Positions 1-9,679 are shown, numbered from the stretch's first letter. The stretch: DNA of 64,000 bases from Myxococcus sp. CA023 (GCF_010998615.1 NZ_JAAEAH010000027.1:33017-97016), one strand, 5' to 3'. Notes: generated by a model from the letters alone, not told the origin. Numbers and translations are program-made.

Positions 1-444
1 GAGCGCCTGCATCGCCTTGGGCCGTGACTCCCGCCGCTCCAGGCCCTGCATCTCCAGCCCGTACTCCACGTTCCGGATGACGCTGCGGTGGGGCAGCAGG
101 CCGAAGTTCTGGAACACCATGGCCATCTTCCGGCGCCGGACGTCCAGCAGGCCCGCCCTGTCCGCCCGGGTGACGTCCACGCCGTCCACGTGCACGCTGC
201 CGGCGGAGGGCTCGATGAGGCGATTGAGGCAGCGGAGCACCGTGGACTTGCCGCTGCCAGACAGGCCCATGATGACGAAGATTTCGCCGGCCCTCACATC
301 GAACGAAGCCTCCTGGATGGCGACGGTGCACCCCGTCTCCTCCAGGATCTGCTGCTTGCTCTGCCCCTTCTCCAGCAGGGCAATGGCCCGTTCCGGGTTG
401 CTGCCGTAGATCTTCCGCAAGCCACGGACTTCAATCTTCTCCAT
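1..444 (-). CDS. ProV/OpuAA-type glycine betaine ABC transporter ATP-binding subunit (partial)
   Basis: This is the N-terminal 148 residues; the gene runs off the left edge. It should hydrolyse ATP on the cytoplasmic face to drive quaternary-amine (glycine betaine/proline/choline) import. The leading block with the GKSK-like stretch before the ABC domain is typical of the ProV/OpuAA subfamily. Walker A is GLSGSGKST at about residues 60-68, and the Q-loop region reads MVFQNFGLLPHR. The ATG lies 8 nt after the stop of the upstream porin, so the two are probably cotranscribed. The permease and binding protein are presumably beyond the window. Subfamily is by motif recognition; the exact substrate is inferred. 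Confidence 0.85.
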   Translation of the reverse strand, partial: MEKIEVRGLRKIYGSNPERAIALLEKGQSKQQILEETGCTVAIQEASFDVRAGEIFVIMGLSGSGKSTVLRCLNRLIEPSAGSVHVDGVDVTRADRAGLLDVRRRKMAMVFQNFGLLPHRSVIRNVEYGLEMQGLERRESRPKAMQAL

Positions 445-452
445 GGGGCATC

Positions 453-1655
453 TCAGAAGTAGTAGCCGACGTTGATGTTGAAGCGCGTGTCCCACGGGGC
501 ATTCGGATCGCCCTCCGCGAGCGCGTGGCCATAAGCAGGCCCCAGCCAGGGCTGGTTCTTCCCGCTGGCCACGTCCACGTAGGTGAAGACGGGCCCCGCG
601 GTGACGAGCATGCCGAGCACGTTCTGCATCGACGTCTCGAACGCGGCGTTGGCTTTGTCGAAGAGGCTGAAGTCGTCGTAGAAGGTCAGCTTCGTGATGG
701 GGCCCCACGACACGGGCACATCGTACGAAAGGCCCGCCGCGTAGACGGTGCCCCGGGTAGCCATCTTGTAGGGCGCGTCATAGGCCCCCATCGTCACGAT
801 GGAGTCGTCGTGACCCTCGGGGTTCTTCAGGTCGTAGCCGTAGCTGAGGACCTCCATGCGCAGGTTGAACGGGCCGTAGTAGCCGTCCAGATGCACCGCG
901 CCAGCCCAGTTCAGGCCATTGCGCCTGGTGACGCTGTTGTAGATCTGCCCGGTCTGCGCGGAGACGCCCACTTCCGTGCGGCCCAGGTCCCCGTGCTGGA
1001 ATGTGTACGCCGCGCGTGCATTGAGCTTGTTGCTCTCGTGGTTCGCGCTGTCCACGCCCAGGTACGCCTCGCCCGGGTTGGAGCTGTTCACCTGCACCAC
1101 GTCATACGAGTAGCGCGCGCTGTCCGTACTCCGGCCGGTGAAGCTGCCCTCGTCGTTCTTGTAGAAGGCGACCTGCAGATCCCATGGCCCCTGCGTGTGG
1201 ACCAACTTCAGACCCAGGTCGTAGTCGTCCTCCATGCCCATGTAGTAGGGCAGGGAGAAGAACCAGTTATGTGAGGCATAGGGTAGCACGCCGAAGGGCA
1301 CGCGGTGCACGCCGAACTGGAGTTGGGTCGCCTTCGTGAACTCATAGCCCACCCAGCCGTGGTGGAGCATGGAGTACCCCGAATAGAGGCGGTACTCGGC
1401 GGACAGCAACACCTTGGAAAGTCTGGCGTCGACGTTGAGCCGGAATGTATCGAAAGCCACGTCGCCACCGCGGTTGCGGTTGTCTTCTTCTCCAGGCCAC
1501 GTCTTGAAGAAGGCATTGAGGCGCAGCGCGCCGCCGACCTTGAGCATGTCCGGGTCTTCCACCACCTCCTCCTCGGCGCGTGCTTCAGGCGCGAGCAGGC
1601 AGGTCAATCCAGACAGGAAAAGCGCATGCGAGAAACGGGTAAGACGGGTGGACAA
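453..1655 (-). CDS. Outer-membrane beta-barrel porin, upstream of betaine ABC transporter
   Basis: A 400-residue protein with a signal peptide ending near APEARA and a predicted barrel rich in alternating aromatic strands (for example DTFRLNVDARLSKVLLSAEYRLYSG). It ends in the C-terminal phenylalanine (NVGYYF) typical of BAM-inserted barrels. I chose a TTG start because CAGGAG lies 6 nt upstream and the signal peptide follows directly; the frame is open for another 35 codons upstream, to a possible start at 1760. It resembles phosphate-selective (OprP/O) or similar 16-strand porins, but substrate is not readable. Coupling to a ProV-type ATPase suggests it admits the ABC system's substrate. 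Confidence 0.75.
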   Translation of the reverse strand: MSTRLTRFSHALFLSGLTCLLAPEARAEEEVVEDPDMLKVGGALRLNAFFKTWPGEEDNRNRGGDVAFDTFRLNVDARLSKVLLSAEYRLYSGYSMLHHGWVGYEFTKATQLQFGVHRVPFGVLPYASHNWFFSLPYYMGMEDDYDLGLKLVHTQGPWDLQVAFYKNDEGSFTGRSTDSARYSYDVVQVNSSNPGEAYLGVDSANHESNKLNARAAYTFQHGDLGRTEVGVSAQTGQIYNSVTRRNGLNWAGAVHLDGYYGPFNLRMEVLSYGYDLKNPEGHDDSIVTMGAYDAPYKMATRGTVYAAGLSYDVPVSWGPITKLTFYDDFSLFDKANAAFETSMQNVLGMLVTAGPVFTYVDVASGKNQPWLGPAYGHALAEGDPNAPWDTRFNINVGYYF

Positions 1656-2079
1656 CCGCAACTCCTGGCAATGGACGACAGGCGCGAGCGGACCAGCACG
1701 GGCCACACTCGTCCTGAGCGCCAGACTTGGCACAAGGGGCGGCCCTCTCCCGATCCACACTCAGCGAGGACGCTGGCGCGCGAGACAGTCCACCCAGGGA
1801 ACAGTGCGGTCAGTCGTTAACAGGTCAGACGGAGCACGTCTATACTTTTGAGCTCAAACAATATGGACACTGGGCGCCGCCCGCCTGCTCGCGGGGCATG
1901 AGCGGCGCGCCCGCCAACCCACACGGGCGGCTCAAGATGCCCGTCTCACCGTCACGGGATAGGTCCGAGACGCCCTGCGGATGAGGAGCGTTGCGGAGCG
2001 GATTGGTGCGCCCAGCTCACGCTCGGGGACGGCACGCTGTACTTCGTCTCAAGCCCACGGGCGACGACTGCAATCCGTG
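1656..2079. other. Intergenic region upstream of the porin
   Basis: No convincing gene. It separates the stop of the WD40 gene from the porin start and should contain the porin promoter. The middle is AT-richer than its surroundings, around 1835-1865, and holds a 12-bp perfect palindrome. Confidence 0.5.
1847..1858. promoter_or_regulatory. Perfect 12-bp palindrome TTTGAGCTCAAA, possible operator
   Basis: TTTGAGCTCAAA is perfectly self-complementary and sits in a short AT-rich patch in otherwise GC-rich DNA, next to TATAGA when read on the minus strand (a possible -10). It lies about 190 bp upstream of the porin start. The spacing of any -35 is not convincing, so this is only a candidate binding site. 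Confidence 0.3.
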
Positions 2080-4161
2080 TCAGTGGAGGGTGAACACGCC
2101 CCGCAAGTCATCCCAGACCAGCCCATGGCGCCGCAGAATCCGCGTCAGGTCCGGCTCCACGGGCGGCGGGAGTGCGAAGGCATCGAAGCCCAGCAGGTGG
2201 AACGTCCGGTCGGAAGCCGCTGCCGCCAGCCATGCTCCATCGGAAGAGAAGGCCACGGCGGAGACGAACCCCTGCAGCCCGGGCACCTCCCCCATGAGCG
2301 CCCCGTCGGGAAGCCGCCAGACCTTCATCTCTCCTCCGATTCCGCCGGACGCCACGAACGCCCCCTGAGGCGCTACCGCGAGCGACAAGACGCCTACCGT
2401 GCGCGAATCCATCGACGTCAGCACGCGGCCGTCATCTGGGCTCCAGAGCCGGATGGGCTGACGCATTCCCGCGGTCAGCAACTCCCCGGACGCCAGGAAC
2501 GTGACGGCGCGGACCCGGTCGCCCGCCTCCAGGACGCGAATCACCGCGCCTCGCGCCACGTCCCAGATCCGCACCGTGTGGTCCGCTGCGCCCGAAGCCA
2601 GCCTTTGCCCCGTGGCATCGAATGCCAATGCCCACGCCTTCCCGGTGTGTCCTGTCAGCCGGGCCACCTGGGTCGCGGAGGGGACAGCCCACAGCACGAC
2701 GTCCTGCGCCACCCCCGCGGCGAGCAATGCGCCGTCTGGGCTGAAGGCCAACGCCCGGATGGATTCGCGCGCGGCCGGAATCACCATCAGCTGATTTCCG
2801 GACCGGACGTCTCGCACACGCACCTCCCCCTTCAACGTTCCCACCGCGAGCAACCGCCGGTCCGCGCTCACGGCCACGGCCCCCACGGCGTCCGGTGCCT
2901 CCAGGCGGGAGTGGAGTTCGCCGCCGGATGAGAGCGACCAACTCCGCAGACCGTCCTCCCCACCCGACACGAAGGCGTCTGGCCCCACGGAGGTCAGCAC
3001 CTCAGGCCAGGCGGGAAGCTCCCGCAGCAAGACGTCTGGAGGCACCTCGGACCGTGACCAGACATTGAGGACACCGTCCATGCCACCGGACGCGAACGTG
3101 CGTCCGTCCGGAGACAGGGCCACGGCCATCACGAAGGTCCGGTGCGCATCCAAGCGCTCCAGGACCTCGCCACCGCCGCGCACGTCCACGCGCTGCACGC
3201 GTCCCTCCCACCCCGCCTGCACGAGCTGCTGGAAACCCGCATCGATGGCCACGGACGAAAGCGCCCCCGTGTTGCGCTGCACGTCGAGCAGGGCCCCGGT
3301 CCGGGCATCCCAGAAACGGATGGCACGGTCCGCGGACGCGGTCATCACCCGCTCGCCATCCGCGGAGAACGCACAGGACTCCACCTTGTCCCCGTGTCCC
3401 ATCAGCCGGTGCAGCTCGCGACGCGCCGTCAGGTCCCACACCCGCGCGGTCCGGTCCATGCTCGACGACACGAGCCGTCCTCCGTCGGGGGAGAAGGCCA
3501 CCGCGATGACGATGTCGTCATGCATGAACCGGAGCACCTCCGCGCCATCGCGGATACGCCAGACACGAATCGTCCGGTCCAGTCCACCACTCGCCAGCCA
3601 CTCACCATCCGGGGAGAAGGCCAGGCCCCGCACGACATCCGTGTGCCCGGACAGCAAGGCCACCCTGCGCCCCTGCTTCCAATCCCAGAGCCAGAGCGCG
3701 CCGGGCCTGCCCGCGGCGGCCAGCCACCGGCCATCGGGAGAGAACGCGACGGCATGGAGCTCAGCTTCGTGACCCTTCAGCTCCGCCACCTGCGCCCCGG
3801 CCGCCACATCCCAGACGCGCACGACCGCGTCATACCCTCCCGAGGCCAGCAGCCTGCCGTCCGGTGAGAAGGCCAGCGCCAGCACCGAACCCTCGAACTG
3901 CTTCGCCCACTCGAGCGACGAGGCGCGCTTCTCCGCCCACACCTGCCCCCAGCGCGCCGTGGGTGAGTCTTCCGTGTGTCTCGCGGACGCGAAGTAGCCC
4001 GCCGCCAGGGCCCATTGCTTCGTCTCGATGGCCGCGTCACCGCGGGCCCGGAAGAGCTCGGACCGAGCGTCTCGCACCCCGAGGACCTCGGACGAGGAGC
4101 GCCGCCCCGCGCAGGACACCGTGAGCAAGACCAGGACCCACCACCACGAACGCAGGCGCAT
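2080..4161 (-). CDS. 14-blade WD40-repeat lipoprotein
   Basis: 693 residues. The start at MRLRSWWW is chosen because it opens directly into a lipoprotein signal ending VSC (Cys at about residue 17). A short helical segment (residues about 25-70) precedes successive WD40 blades, recognisable from LAFSPDG...LASGG..D..VRVWD repeats. I count about 14 WD-type blade ends (VRVWDVAAG, LWLWDWKQG, IRVWRIRDG, ARVWDLTAR, IRFWDARTG and so on), enough for two seven-bladed propellers. Such proteins are binding scaffolds; the partner is unknown. The lipobox -3 position is Thr rather than Leu/Val, which is slightly atypical. No enzymatic domain is visible. It is transcribed alone or with the TonB receptor (78-nt gap). 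Confidence 0.85.
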   Translation of the reverse strand: MRLRSWWWVLVLLTVSCAGRRSSSEVLGVRDARSELFRARGDAAIETKQWALAAGYFASARHTEDSPTARWGQVWAEKRASSLEWAKQFEGSVLALAFSPDGRLLASGGYDAVVRVWDVAAGAQVAELKGHEAELHAVAFSPDGRWLAAAGRPGALWLWDWKQGRRVALLSGHTDVVRGLAFSPDGEWLASGGLDRTIRVWRIRDGAEVLRFMHDDIVIAVAFSPDGGRLVSSSMDRTARVWDLTARRELHRLMGHGDKVESCAFSADGERVMTASADRAIRFWDARTGALLDVQRNTGALSSVAIDAGFQQLVQAGWEGRVQRVDVRGGGEVLERLDAHRTFVMAVALSPDGRTFASGGMDGVLNVWSRSEVPPDVLLRELPAWPEVLTSVGPDAFVSGGEDGLRSWSLSSGGELHSRLEAPDAVGAVAVSADRRLLAVGTLKGEVRVRDVRSGNQLMVIPAARESIRALAFSPDGALLAAGVAQDVVLWAVPSATQVARLTGHTGKAWALAFDATGQRLASGAADHTVRIWDVARGAVIRVLEAGDRVRAVTFLASGELLTAGMRQPIRLWSPDDGRVLTSMDSRTVGVLSLAVAPQGAFVASGGIGGEMKVWRLPDGALMGEVPGLQGFVSAVAFSSDGAWLAAAASDRTFHLLGFDAFALPPPVEPDLTRILRRHGLVWDDLRGVFTLH

Positions 4162-4239
4162 TTCGGATTCATCACCCGGAGCACGGCCCCGGCACAATCC
4201 CCTTCGCCCAGCGCATGAGCCCGTGGCGGAACCAACTCG

Positions 4240-6576
4240 TCAGAACGAGTAGCGCACTCCGAACCGCACCTGTAGCGGCGGCAGGACATACAAGGGGGGC
4301 ACCCCGTCAGACTCCACCGAGCGCCCCTCTCCCAACAATGCCCCCGGCTGCGTGTTCAACAGGTTGAGTGCAGCAAGTTCGAAGGACACCGACTCGAACC
4401 TCGATACTAGATACTTCAAGTCCATGTGGGCATCGAGGACGTGGACCCAACGATTCCGGGTCCCCAAGTCATCCCGTGGCGTTCCAGATGCGCCCTGGTA
4501 GGAAACTCCTGTGAGCAAGTGGAGCTTACGAGCGAGCTCGAAACCACGGGTACCGGTGGCCTTGATGGAATGAGTGCGGTCCGCCGGAAGCAATTGCTGT
4601 CGAACCAAGGGGCGCCCTGCATCGGCGCCGAGTGGCTCGGTCTGGTTTCCGTGCAATCTCGACCATGTGTAGCTGAATTGGGTGTGCACCCAATAGAATC
4701 TCGGCTGTACCGACACTGTCACGGCATCATAAGTACGAACAGCTTTCGGAAGCGCCGCTGCGAGCCCGATACCCGGATTGCCAATCAGCACACCCTCATC
4801 GTCTGGATTGTCGAGGGATGCCAGCGCGGAATCAAGCCGACGCCGAGCGTAATGCGCAGCCAACTGGAACCAAAGATTTCCGTTTTGCGTTGGGCGAAAC
4901 TCATGCGAAGCCCCCACGATGACCTCACGGGAGGACGTCGGGACGAGGTTGGGATCGAAGGTGACGCCTTGGCCCGATTCTGCATCCATGAGCCCGAGCG
5001 GCACCAAGTCGTGGTACTTCGCGAAGGATGCGAAGAGCTGCGAGTGATACATCGACCGTGGATTGATGACCACGCCAGCCCTCGGTGAAAGCAGGTAGGT
5101 CGTGAGCTCCCGGCGCCCGTTCAATCCCTCCCGCAGGGACTGCACATCATAGCGAGCGCCGCCCTGAAGCGTGAGCAAGTGACTCACGTTCCATGTGTCC
5201 TGCACGAATCCCCCCAAGACTGTGCTTGCCGCACGGAATGCGACCGGCTTTATCGAATCGTGCATGGAGTGCTCCGCGTCAATACTCGCCTTGAACACGT
5301 GAGTCCCAAGGGCGTGCAACAAGTAATACCCCTCGGTCTTCGCGTGAAAGCGACGCTGCTCTCGCAGTGCATCACCAGTCGACACACGGCTGACGGCTTT
5401 GTGATTCAGCCATCCCGCCTTGAAGGAAACGAGCAGATAATTTTCCAGGAACATGCCGTTGTAGTCGAACATCCCCAGGACCGTCTCACTGTCGAACTCC
5501 CAAGGCCGATCGGCAGTATCCCTCCCTCGTGCCAACGAAGGCGTGGCGAGGACGAGCAGTGACGCATCATGACCAGGAGCGACATGGTACGTCAGCCGGC
5601 CCACCGCCTGGATTCCACGGTGGTCTGTCAGGTCATCGCGCCGCCCGTTGCGACTGAGCGTCGGCACAACGCCCGCGAAGAACGAGAGACGATTCCGCAC
5701 GAGCGGACCGCCCAGGGTCACCCCGAAGTCTCCCAGGTTCTTGAGCCCATCCCGGCTGGAGCCCACCGAACCCGCGTTCGGAATGGACTCACGCGCCCCC
5801 TCCAGCCCGCCTGGGGTCCAGGAAGCAAAGGCGGATCCGGAGATGCGGGGGCACCTTGACGGCAATCGAGCCTCGATGACACCACCGTTCGCCCGTCCCT
5901 GGTCTGGCATGGAGCCTCCCGCATGCACCGTCACGAGGGAAACGAACTCCATGCTGAGCGGCACCAGGTTCAATCCCGTGACGGCATCTCGGGTGGAGAA
6001 GCCCTCCAACAGATAGCCGTTCTCGGACGCAGAGGCGCCCCGGATGGCGAAGCCAGATGGGTCAAGTAGCGTGACAGGACTGAGCTCAGCAAGACTCTCC
6101 GCGACGCGCAGTCCTCCGCTCCCGCCTCGCGGCCTGCCCACCGGCAGGCCTACAACCACGTTCGATGCGGTAAATGACCTGGGGGTGTGGGCCAGGTCGC
6201 TGGAGATTCCCCCGCAGCGCATGTGGAAGGTGGGGGCTTTTTCACTCAGCCAGGCATCGACACGCAGGGTCGAACCCTCTGCGACCTCCAAGCGCTCCTG
6301 AGAATGGGCCGTGTACTTCTCCTGCTCGAACCGAATCGAGTAGGTCCCAGGCGGAACTCCATCCAAGCGATAGGCTCCAGCCGCATCCGTCTCCGTCCGT
6401 ATCTCTCCCGGCGCCAAGGTTGAACGTGCCGTCACGCTGACGCCTGGAAGAGGGTGTTCCCATTCGGAATCAAAGACTGTTCCGACAATGGCAGCCCGAG
6501 GGCTCTCCGCAGCCCCCATGGACAACACCGCGGCCAGTATGACACCCGCAAGCCGCTGAATTCCCCTCATGCCCAT
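4240..6576 (-). CDS. TonB-dependent receptor, Oar-like
   Basis: 778 residues. Start chosen at MGMRGIQRLAG, preceded by GGAGGG at 9 nt, and opening into a signal peptide (cleavage near SPRA). Residues about 30-110 form a carboxypeptidase-regulatory-like beta-sandwich (GTVFDSEWEHPLPGVSVTA...YRLDGVPPGTYSI). The plug domain follows (DPSGFAIRGASASENGYLLEGF, GGVIEARLPS), then a long barrel ending in VRFGVRYSF with C-terminal Phe. Family knowledge: such receptors import siderophores, glycans or peptides, or in myxobacteria (Oar) act in development and protein secretion. The ligand is not deducible. A small number of residues precede the plug compared with SusC-type proteins. Confidence 0.85.
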   Translation of the reverse strand: MGMRGIQRLAGVILAAVLSMGAAESPRAAIVGTVFDSEWEHPLPGVSVTARSTLAPGEIRTETDAAGAYRLDGVPPGTYSIRFEQEKYTAHSQERLEVAEGSTLRVDAWLSEKAPTFHMRCGGISSDLAHTPRSFTASNVVVGLPVGRPRGGSGGLRVAESLAELSPVTLLDPSGFAIRGASASENGYLLEGFSTRDAVTGLNLVPLSMEFVSLVTVHAGGSMPDQGRANGGVIEARLPSRCPRISGSAFASWTPGGLEGARESIPNAGSVGSSRDGLKNLGDFGVTLGGPLVRNRLSFFAGVVPTLSRNGRRDDLTDHRGIQAVGRLTYHVAPGHDASLLVLATPSLARGRDTADRPWEFDSETVLGMFDYNGMFLENYLLVSFKAGWLNHKAVSRVSTGDALREQRRFHAKTEGYYLLHALGTHVFKASIDAEHSMHDSIKPVAFRAASTVLGGFVQDTWNVSHLLTLQGGARYDVQSLREGLNGRRELTTYLLSPRAGVVINPRSMYHSQLFASFAKYHDLVPLGLMDAESGQGVTFDPNLVPTSSREVIVGASHEFRPTQNGNLWFQLAAHYARRRLDSALASLDNPDDEGVLIGNPGIGLAAALPKAVRTYDAVTVSVQPRFYWVHTQFSYTWSRLHGNQTEPLGADAGRPLVRQQLLPADRTHSIKATGTRGFELARKLHLLTGVSYQGASGTPRDDLGTRNRWVHVLDAHMDLKYLVSRFESVSFELAALNLLNTQPGALLGEGRSVESDGVPPLYVLPPLQVRFGVRYSF

Positions 6577-6925
6577 GCTGACAGCGCCCTCCATTTCACG
6601 CCAGCATGGCACGGCGAATTGCCCATGGATTGACAATCTCCATCCCGCGCTGCCGTTCTGGATATAGCCATCATCAGACAACCATCCAGGAGCCGCGGCC
6701 CCCAGACCTCAAACTCAATCCCTGTGGCGACGAAGGAAGACGAAGCTCCTGGTCTGCCCCCTCCCCTATCCGGCCTGCCAAGCGCCACGTCCTCGTCCCT
6801 CCGCCAACGCGTGCCTGGGCGCCCCCTCCCGCCCACCTGCCGTGAACGCGCCTTCGCGCTCGCCGACCGTCCCTAGCTTGGCTGTAGGGGGCCTTTCCCA
6901 TCACGGCCCCACGGAGGAGAAAGCC
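6577..6925. other. Divergent intergenic region
   Basis: No gene is supported. The region lies between the divergently transcribed TonB receptor and the flavin oxidoreductase and should contain both promoters. Short open frames on either strand here are GC-shadow frames. A good ribosome binding site (GGAGGAGA) lies at its right edge, just before the oxidoreductase ATG. Confidence 0.5.
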
Positions 6926-8374
6926 ATGCCCCTGGACCCTCGAAGTGAGCCTGCGCGAACAGGCGAAGGACGACCGCCCGGGCTGCCCCCAGGCCGGGTT
7001 GAGCAGCTACGGGCCCGCTTGCGCGGCCGGCTCGTTCGCCCCGGGGACGCGGACTACGAGGAGCACTGCCGCGTCTACAACGCCATGATTCACAAGCGGC
7101 CGGCGTTGATTGCCCGGTGCGCCGACGTGGCGGACGTCCTCGCGGCGGTGGAGTTCGCACGCGAGCAGGGCCTCCTACTCGCGGTCCGTGGGGGTGGGCA
7201 CAACGGCGCCGGCCTGGGCACCTGCGACGGGGGGCTCGTCGTCGACCTGTCACTCATGCGCGGCATCAGGGTCGCCCCCGAATCGGGCACCGTGCGTGTC
7301 GCGGGAGGGAGCGTCTGGGGCGAAGTCGACCATGCCACGCACGCGTTCGGGCTCGCCGTTCCCTCGGGAATCATCTCCACCACGGGCGTGGGGGGCCTCA
7401 CCCTGGGAGGTGGCCTGGGCCACCTCTCGCGTCGCTACGGCCTCACCATCGACAGCCTGCTCGCCGTGGACATGGTGCTGGCGGACGGGCGCTTCGTCAC
7501 CGCGAACGCCCAGCAGCACCCGGACCTGTTCTGGGCCGTGCGCGGCGGTGGCGGCAACTTCGGCGTCGTCACGTCCTTTCTCTTCCAGGCCCACCCGGTG
7601 GACACCATCCTGGGAGGGCCGACGCTCTGGCCCCTGGAACGCGCCGAGGAAGTGATGCGGTGGTACCGCAAGTTCATCCCCGCCGCGCCCGAGACACTCA
7701 CGGGCTTCTTCGCCTTCATGGTCGTCCCGCCCGCTGCGCCCTTCCCGCCCCACCTGCACTTGCAGAAGATGTGCGCGGTGGTGTGGTGCTACACCGGAGA
7801 CCCAGCTCAAGCCGACGCGCTCTTCGCGCCCGTGCGCGCCATGGCCCCCGCGCTCGACGGCGTGCAGACCATGCCCTACCCCGCGCTGCAGACCATGTTC
7901 GATGCGCTCTATCCGCCAGGCCTCCAATGGTACTGGCGCGCGGACTTCGTTCGGGAACTGGGGGACGAAGCCATCTCCCGGCACGTGGCGTTCGCCCACC
8001 GCCTGCCCACGATGCACTCCACCATGCACCTCTATCCCATCGACGGAGCGGCGCACCGGGCGGCACCAGGCGACACCGCCTTCAGCTTCCGGGACGCGCG
8101 GTGGGCGGAGGTCATCGTCGGAGTGGACCCCTCTCCTGACAAGGCCGGGGACATCACCACCTGGACGAAGGACTATTGGGATGCCCTGCATCCCTATTCC
8201 GCGGGCGGCGCCTACGTGAACTTCCTCATGGACGAGGGCCAGGAACGCGTACAGGCAACGTACCAGGACAACTACGCAAGGCTGGTGGAAGTAAAGGACC
8301 GCTACGACCCGAACAACCTTTTCCGCGTGAATCAAAACATCCGCCCCAGCACCGGCACGCCGCTTCGCCATTAA
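6926..8374 (+). CDS. FAD-linked oxidoreductase, berberine-bridge (BBE) family
   Basis: 482 residues. Start at MPLDPRSEP after GGAGGAGAAAGCC; the open frame extends upstream but without a binding site. FAD_binding_4 (PCMH) domain covers about residues 40-215, with RGGGHN, whose His is the residue that carries 8-alpha-linked FAD in the family, then GVGGLTLGGGLGHLSRRYGL. The second flavin-linking Cys of bicovalent BBE enzymes is not visible in that region, so mono-covalent attachment is likely. The C-terminal BBE motif (YVNFLMDE...YQDNYARL...KDRYDPNNLFRVNQNI) is intact. These enzymes oxidise alcohols, sugars or amines; the substrate is unknown. No Sec signal peptide. The methyltransferase follows 99 nt downstream, possibly cotranscribed. 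Confidence 0.9.
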   Translation: MPLDPRSEPARTGEGRPPGLPPGRVEQLRARLRGRLVRPGDADYEEHCRVYNAMIHKRPALIARCADVADVLAAVEFAREQGLLLAVRGGGHNGAGLGTCDGGLVVDLSLMRGIRVAPESGTVRVAGGSVWGEVDHATHAFGLAVPSGIISTTGVGGLTLGGGLGHLSRRYGLTIDSLLAVDMVLADGRFVTANAQQHPDLFWAVRGGGGNFGVVTSFLFQAHPVDTILGGPTLWPLERAEEVMRWYRKFIPAAPETLTGFFAFMVVPPAAPFPPHLHLQKMCAVVWCYTGDPAQADALFAPVRAMAPALDGVQTMPYPALQTMFDALYPPGLQWYWRADFVRELGDEAISRHVAFAHRLPTMHSTMHLYPIDGAAHRAAPGDTAFSFRDARWAEVIVGVDPSPDKAGDITTWTKDYWDALHPYSAGGAYVNFLMDEGQERVQATYQDNYARLVEVKDRYDPNNLFRVNQNIRPSTGTPLRH

Positions 8375-8473
8375 GCCACCATTCGCACGCGCCATTGCTC
8401 GCCCGGAGCGGCCTCGGTTGGTACCTTCCGTGCCCGCAGTTCGCTCCACCACCAACGGCGAGGAGACAGAAGC

Positions 8474-9679
8474 ATGGCGACGGGCTTCGAGGCTTACAGG
8501 ATGGAGAACCCCACGCTCCTGGCGAATGTGCGCGAGGCCCTGCTGCAATCCTACTTCGCGGACTTCGATGCGGGCTTCCTGAAGACGCCGGCCGGCCAGT
8601 CGGACATCGCGGACCATGTGGATGGCCGCTACAACCGGTGCGTCGACCACGTACTGCCCTGGCTCGCGCGATACGCGAAGCTGGGCAAGGCGAACGTCGT
8701 CGAGCTGGGCTGTGGCACGGGCTCCAGCACGGCGGCCTTTGCCCAGGTCGCCAGCCACGTCACGGGATACGACATCCACGCGCCCTCCGTGCGCGCGGCC
8801 CAAAGCCGCATGAAGGCCCTGGGATTGCGCAACGTCGACATTCGCGTCGTGGAGCCCGCGAAGTTGCTGGAACAGCTGAGGCAGGAGAACTCCGAGGGCG
8901 CCGACATCTTCGTGCTGTATGCGGTGCTCGAACATCAGACGCCCGCCGAGCGACTGGAGACGCTCCGCACCGGCTGGGACCTGCTGCGTCCCGGAGGACT
9001 GCTCGTCGTCGTGGATACGCCCAACCGGCTCGTGTACTTCGACGCGCACACGTCCCTGATGCCGTTCTTCCACTTCCTGCCACATGAACTCGGGTGGCCG
9101 TATGCCTCACGTTCCCCCCGCGAGAACTTCCGAGATTCGATGGCCCAGGCGTCCGCTGAAGACGCCCCCATGCTGCTGACCCGATGGGGCATCGGCGTCA
9201 GCCACCATGAGCTCGAGCTGGCGCTGGGCGACATCGACCCCTTGTTGGTGGGGACGGGCTTCGAGCCAGAAGTGCTCGACATGTTCCCTGTCACACTCGA
9301 CGAAGAGGTGCTGCGTCTATACGTGGAGAAGAGCGGCGCTCGCGTACCCAAGGCCCTCACCCGGAACACGCTGAACTTCGTTCTTCGCAAGGGTGACAAC
9401 GCCGACCTCATCGCCCGCCGGCCTTCGCCGCCTCCGGTTCGACACCTCGTCAACGAGACGTCGAACCCGGTCCAGGCGCAACGCCTCCACGAACTGGAAC
9501 ATCGCCTCCTGGAGCAGGCCCAGCGCATCCGGGAGTTGGAAGAGCACATCGCCACCCCGCCCCTGCGGCACCAGCTCGCTGATCAGCTCAACGGCGCCCT
9601 CAAACAGACGGCCCTTCACCGTCAGGCCCGGAAGCTCGTCGAATGGTCGGTGGGCCGCGTCAAGCGCGGCGCGCGCTGA
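8474..9679 (+). CDS. SAM-dependent class I methyltransferase with C-terminal coiled coil
   Basis: 401 residues; binding site GAGGAGACAG upstream. Motif I is VVELGCGTGSSTAAFA (about residues 75-90), followed by YDIHAPSVRAAQSRM (acidic loop) and the motif IV/V region FVLYAVLEHQTPAERLETL...LLRPGGLLVVVDTPNR, a methyltransferase_11/23 pattern. Residues 300-400 hold a predicted helical stretch (RLHELEHRLLEQAQRIRELEEHI) suggesting a coiled coil, which is unusual for small-molecule methyltransferases. It may be involved in cell-surface or glycan modification, but that is only inference. The acceptor cannot be read from sequence. Confidence 0.85.
   Translation: MATGFEAYRMENPTLLANVREALLQSYFADFDAGFLKTPAGQSDIADHVDGRYNRCVDHVLPWLARYAKLGKANVVELGCGTGSSTAAFAQVASHVTGYDIHAPSVRAAQSRMKALGLRNVDIRVVEPAKLLEQLRQENSEGADIFVLYAVLEHQTPAERLETLRTGWDLLRPGGLLVVVDTPNRLVYFDAHTSLMPFFHFLPHELGWPYASRSPRENFRDSMAQASAEDAPMLLTRWGIGVSHHELELALGDIDPLLVGTGFEPEVLDMFPVTLDEEVLRLYVEKSGARVPKALTRNTLNFVLRKGDNADLIARRPSPPPVRHLVNETSNPVQAQRLHELEHRLLEQAQRIRELEEHIATPPLRHQLADQLNGALKQTALHRQARKLVEWSVGRVKRGAR

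Noticed and set aside
7250..9085. A long minus-strand open frame of 611 codons opposite the FAD oxidoreductase and methyltransferase
   Set aside because: It spans two well-recognised plus-strand genes and the intergenic gap, and its translation is Arg/His/Gly/Val-rich without motifs. High GC gives long antisense frames here.
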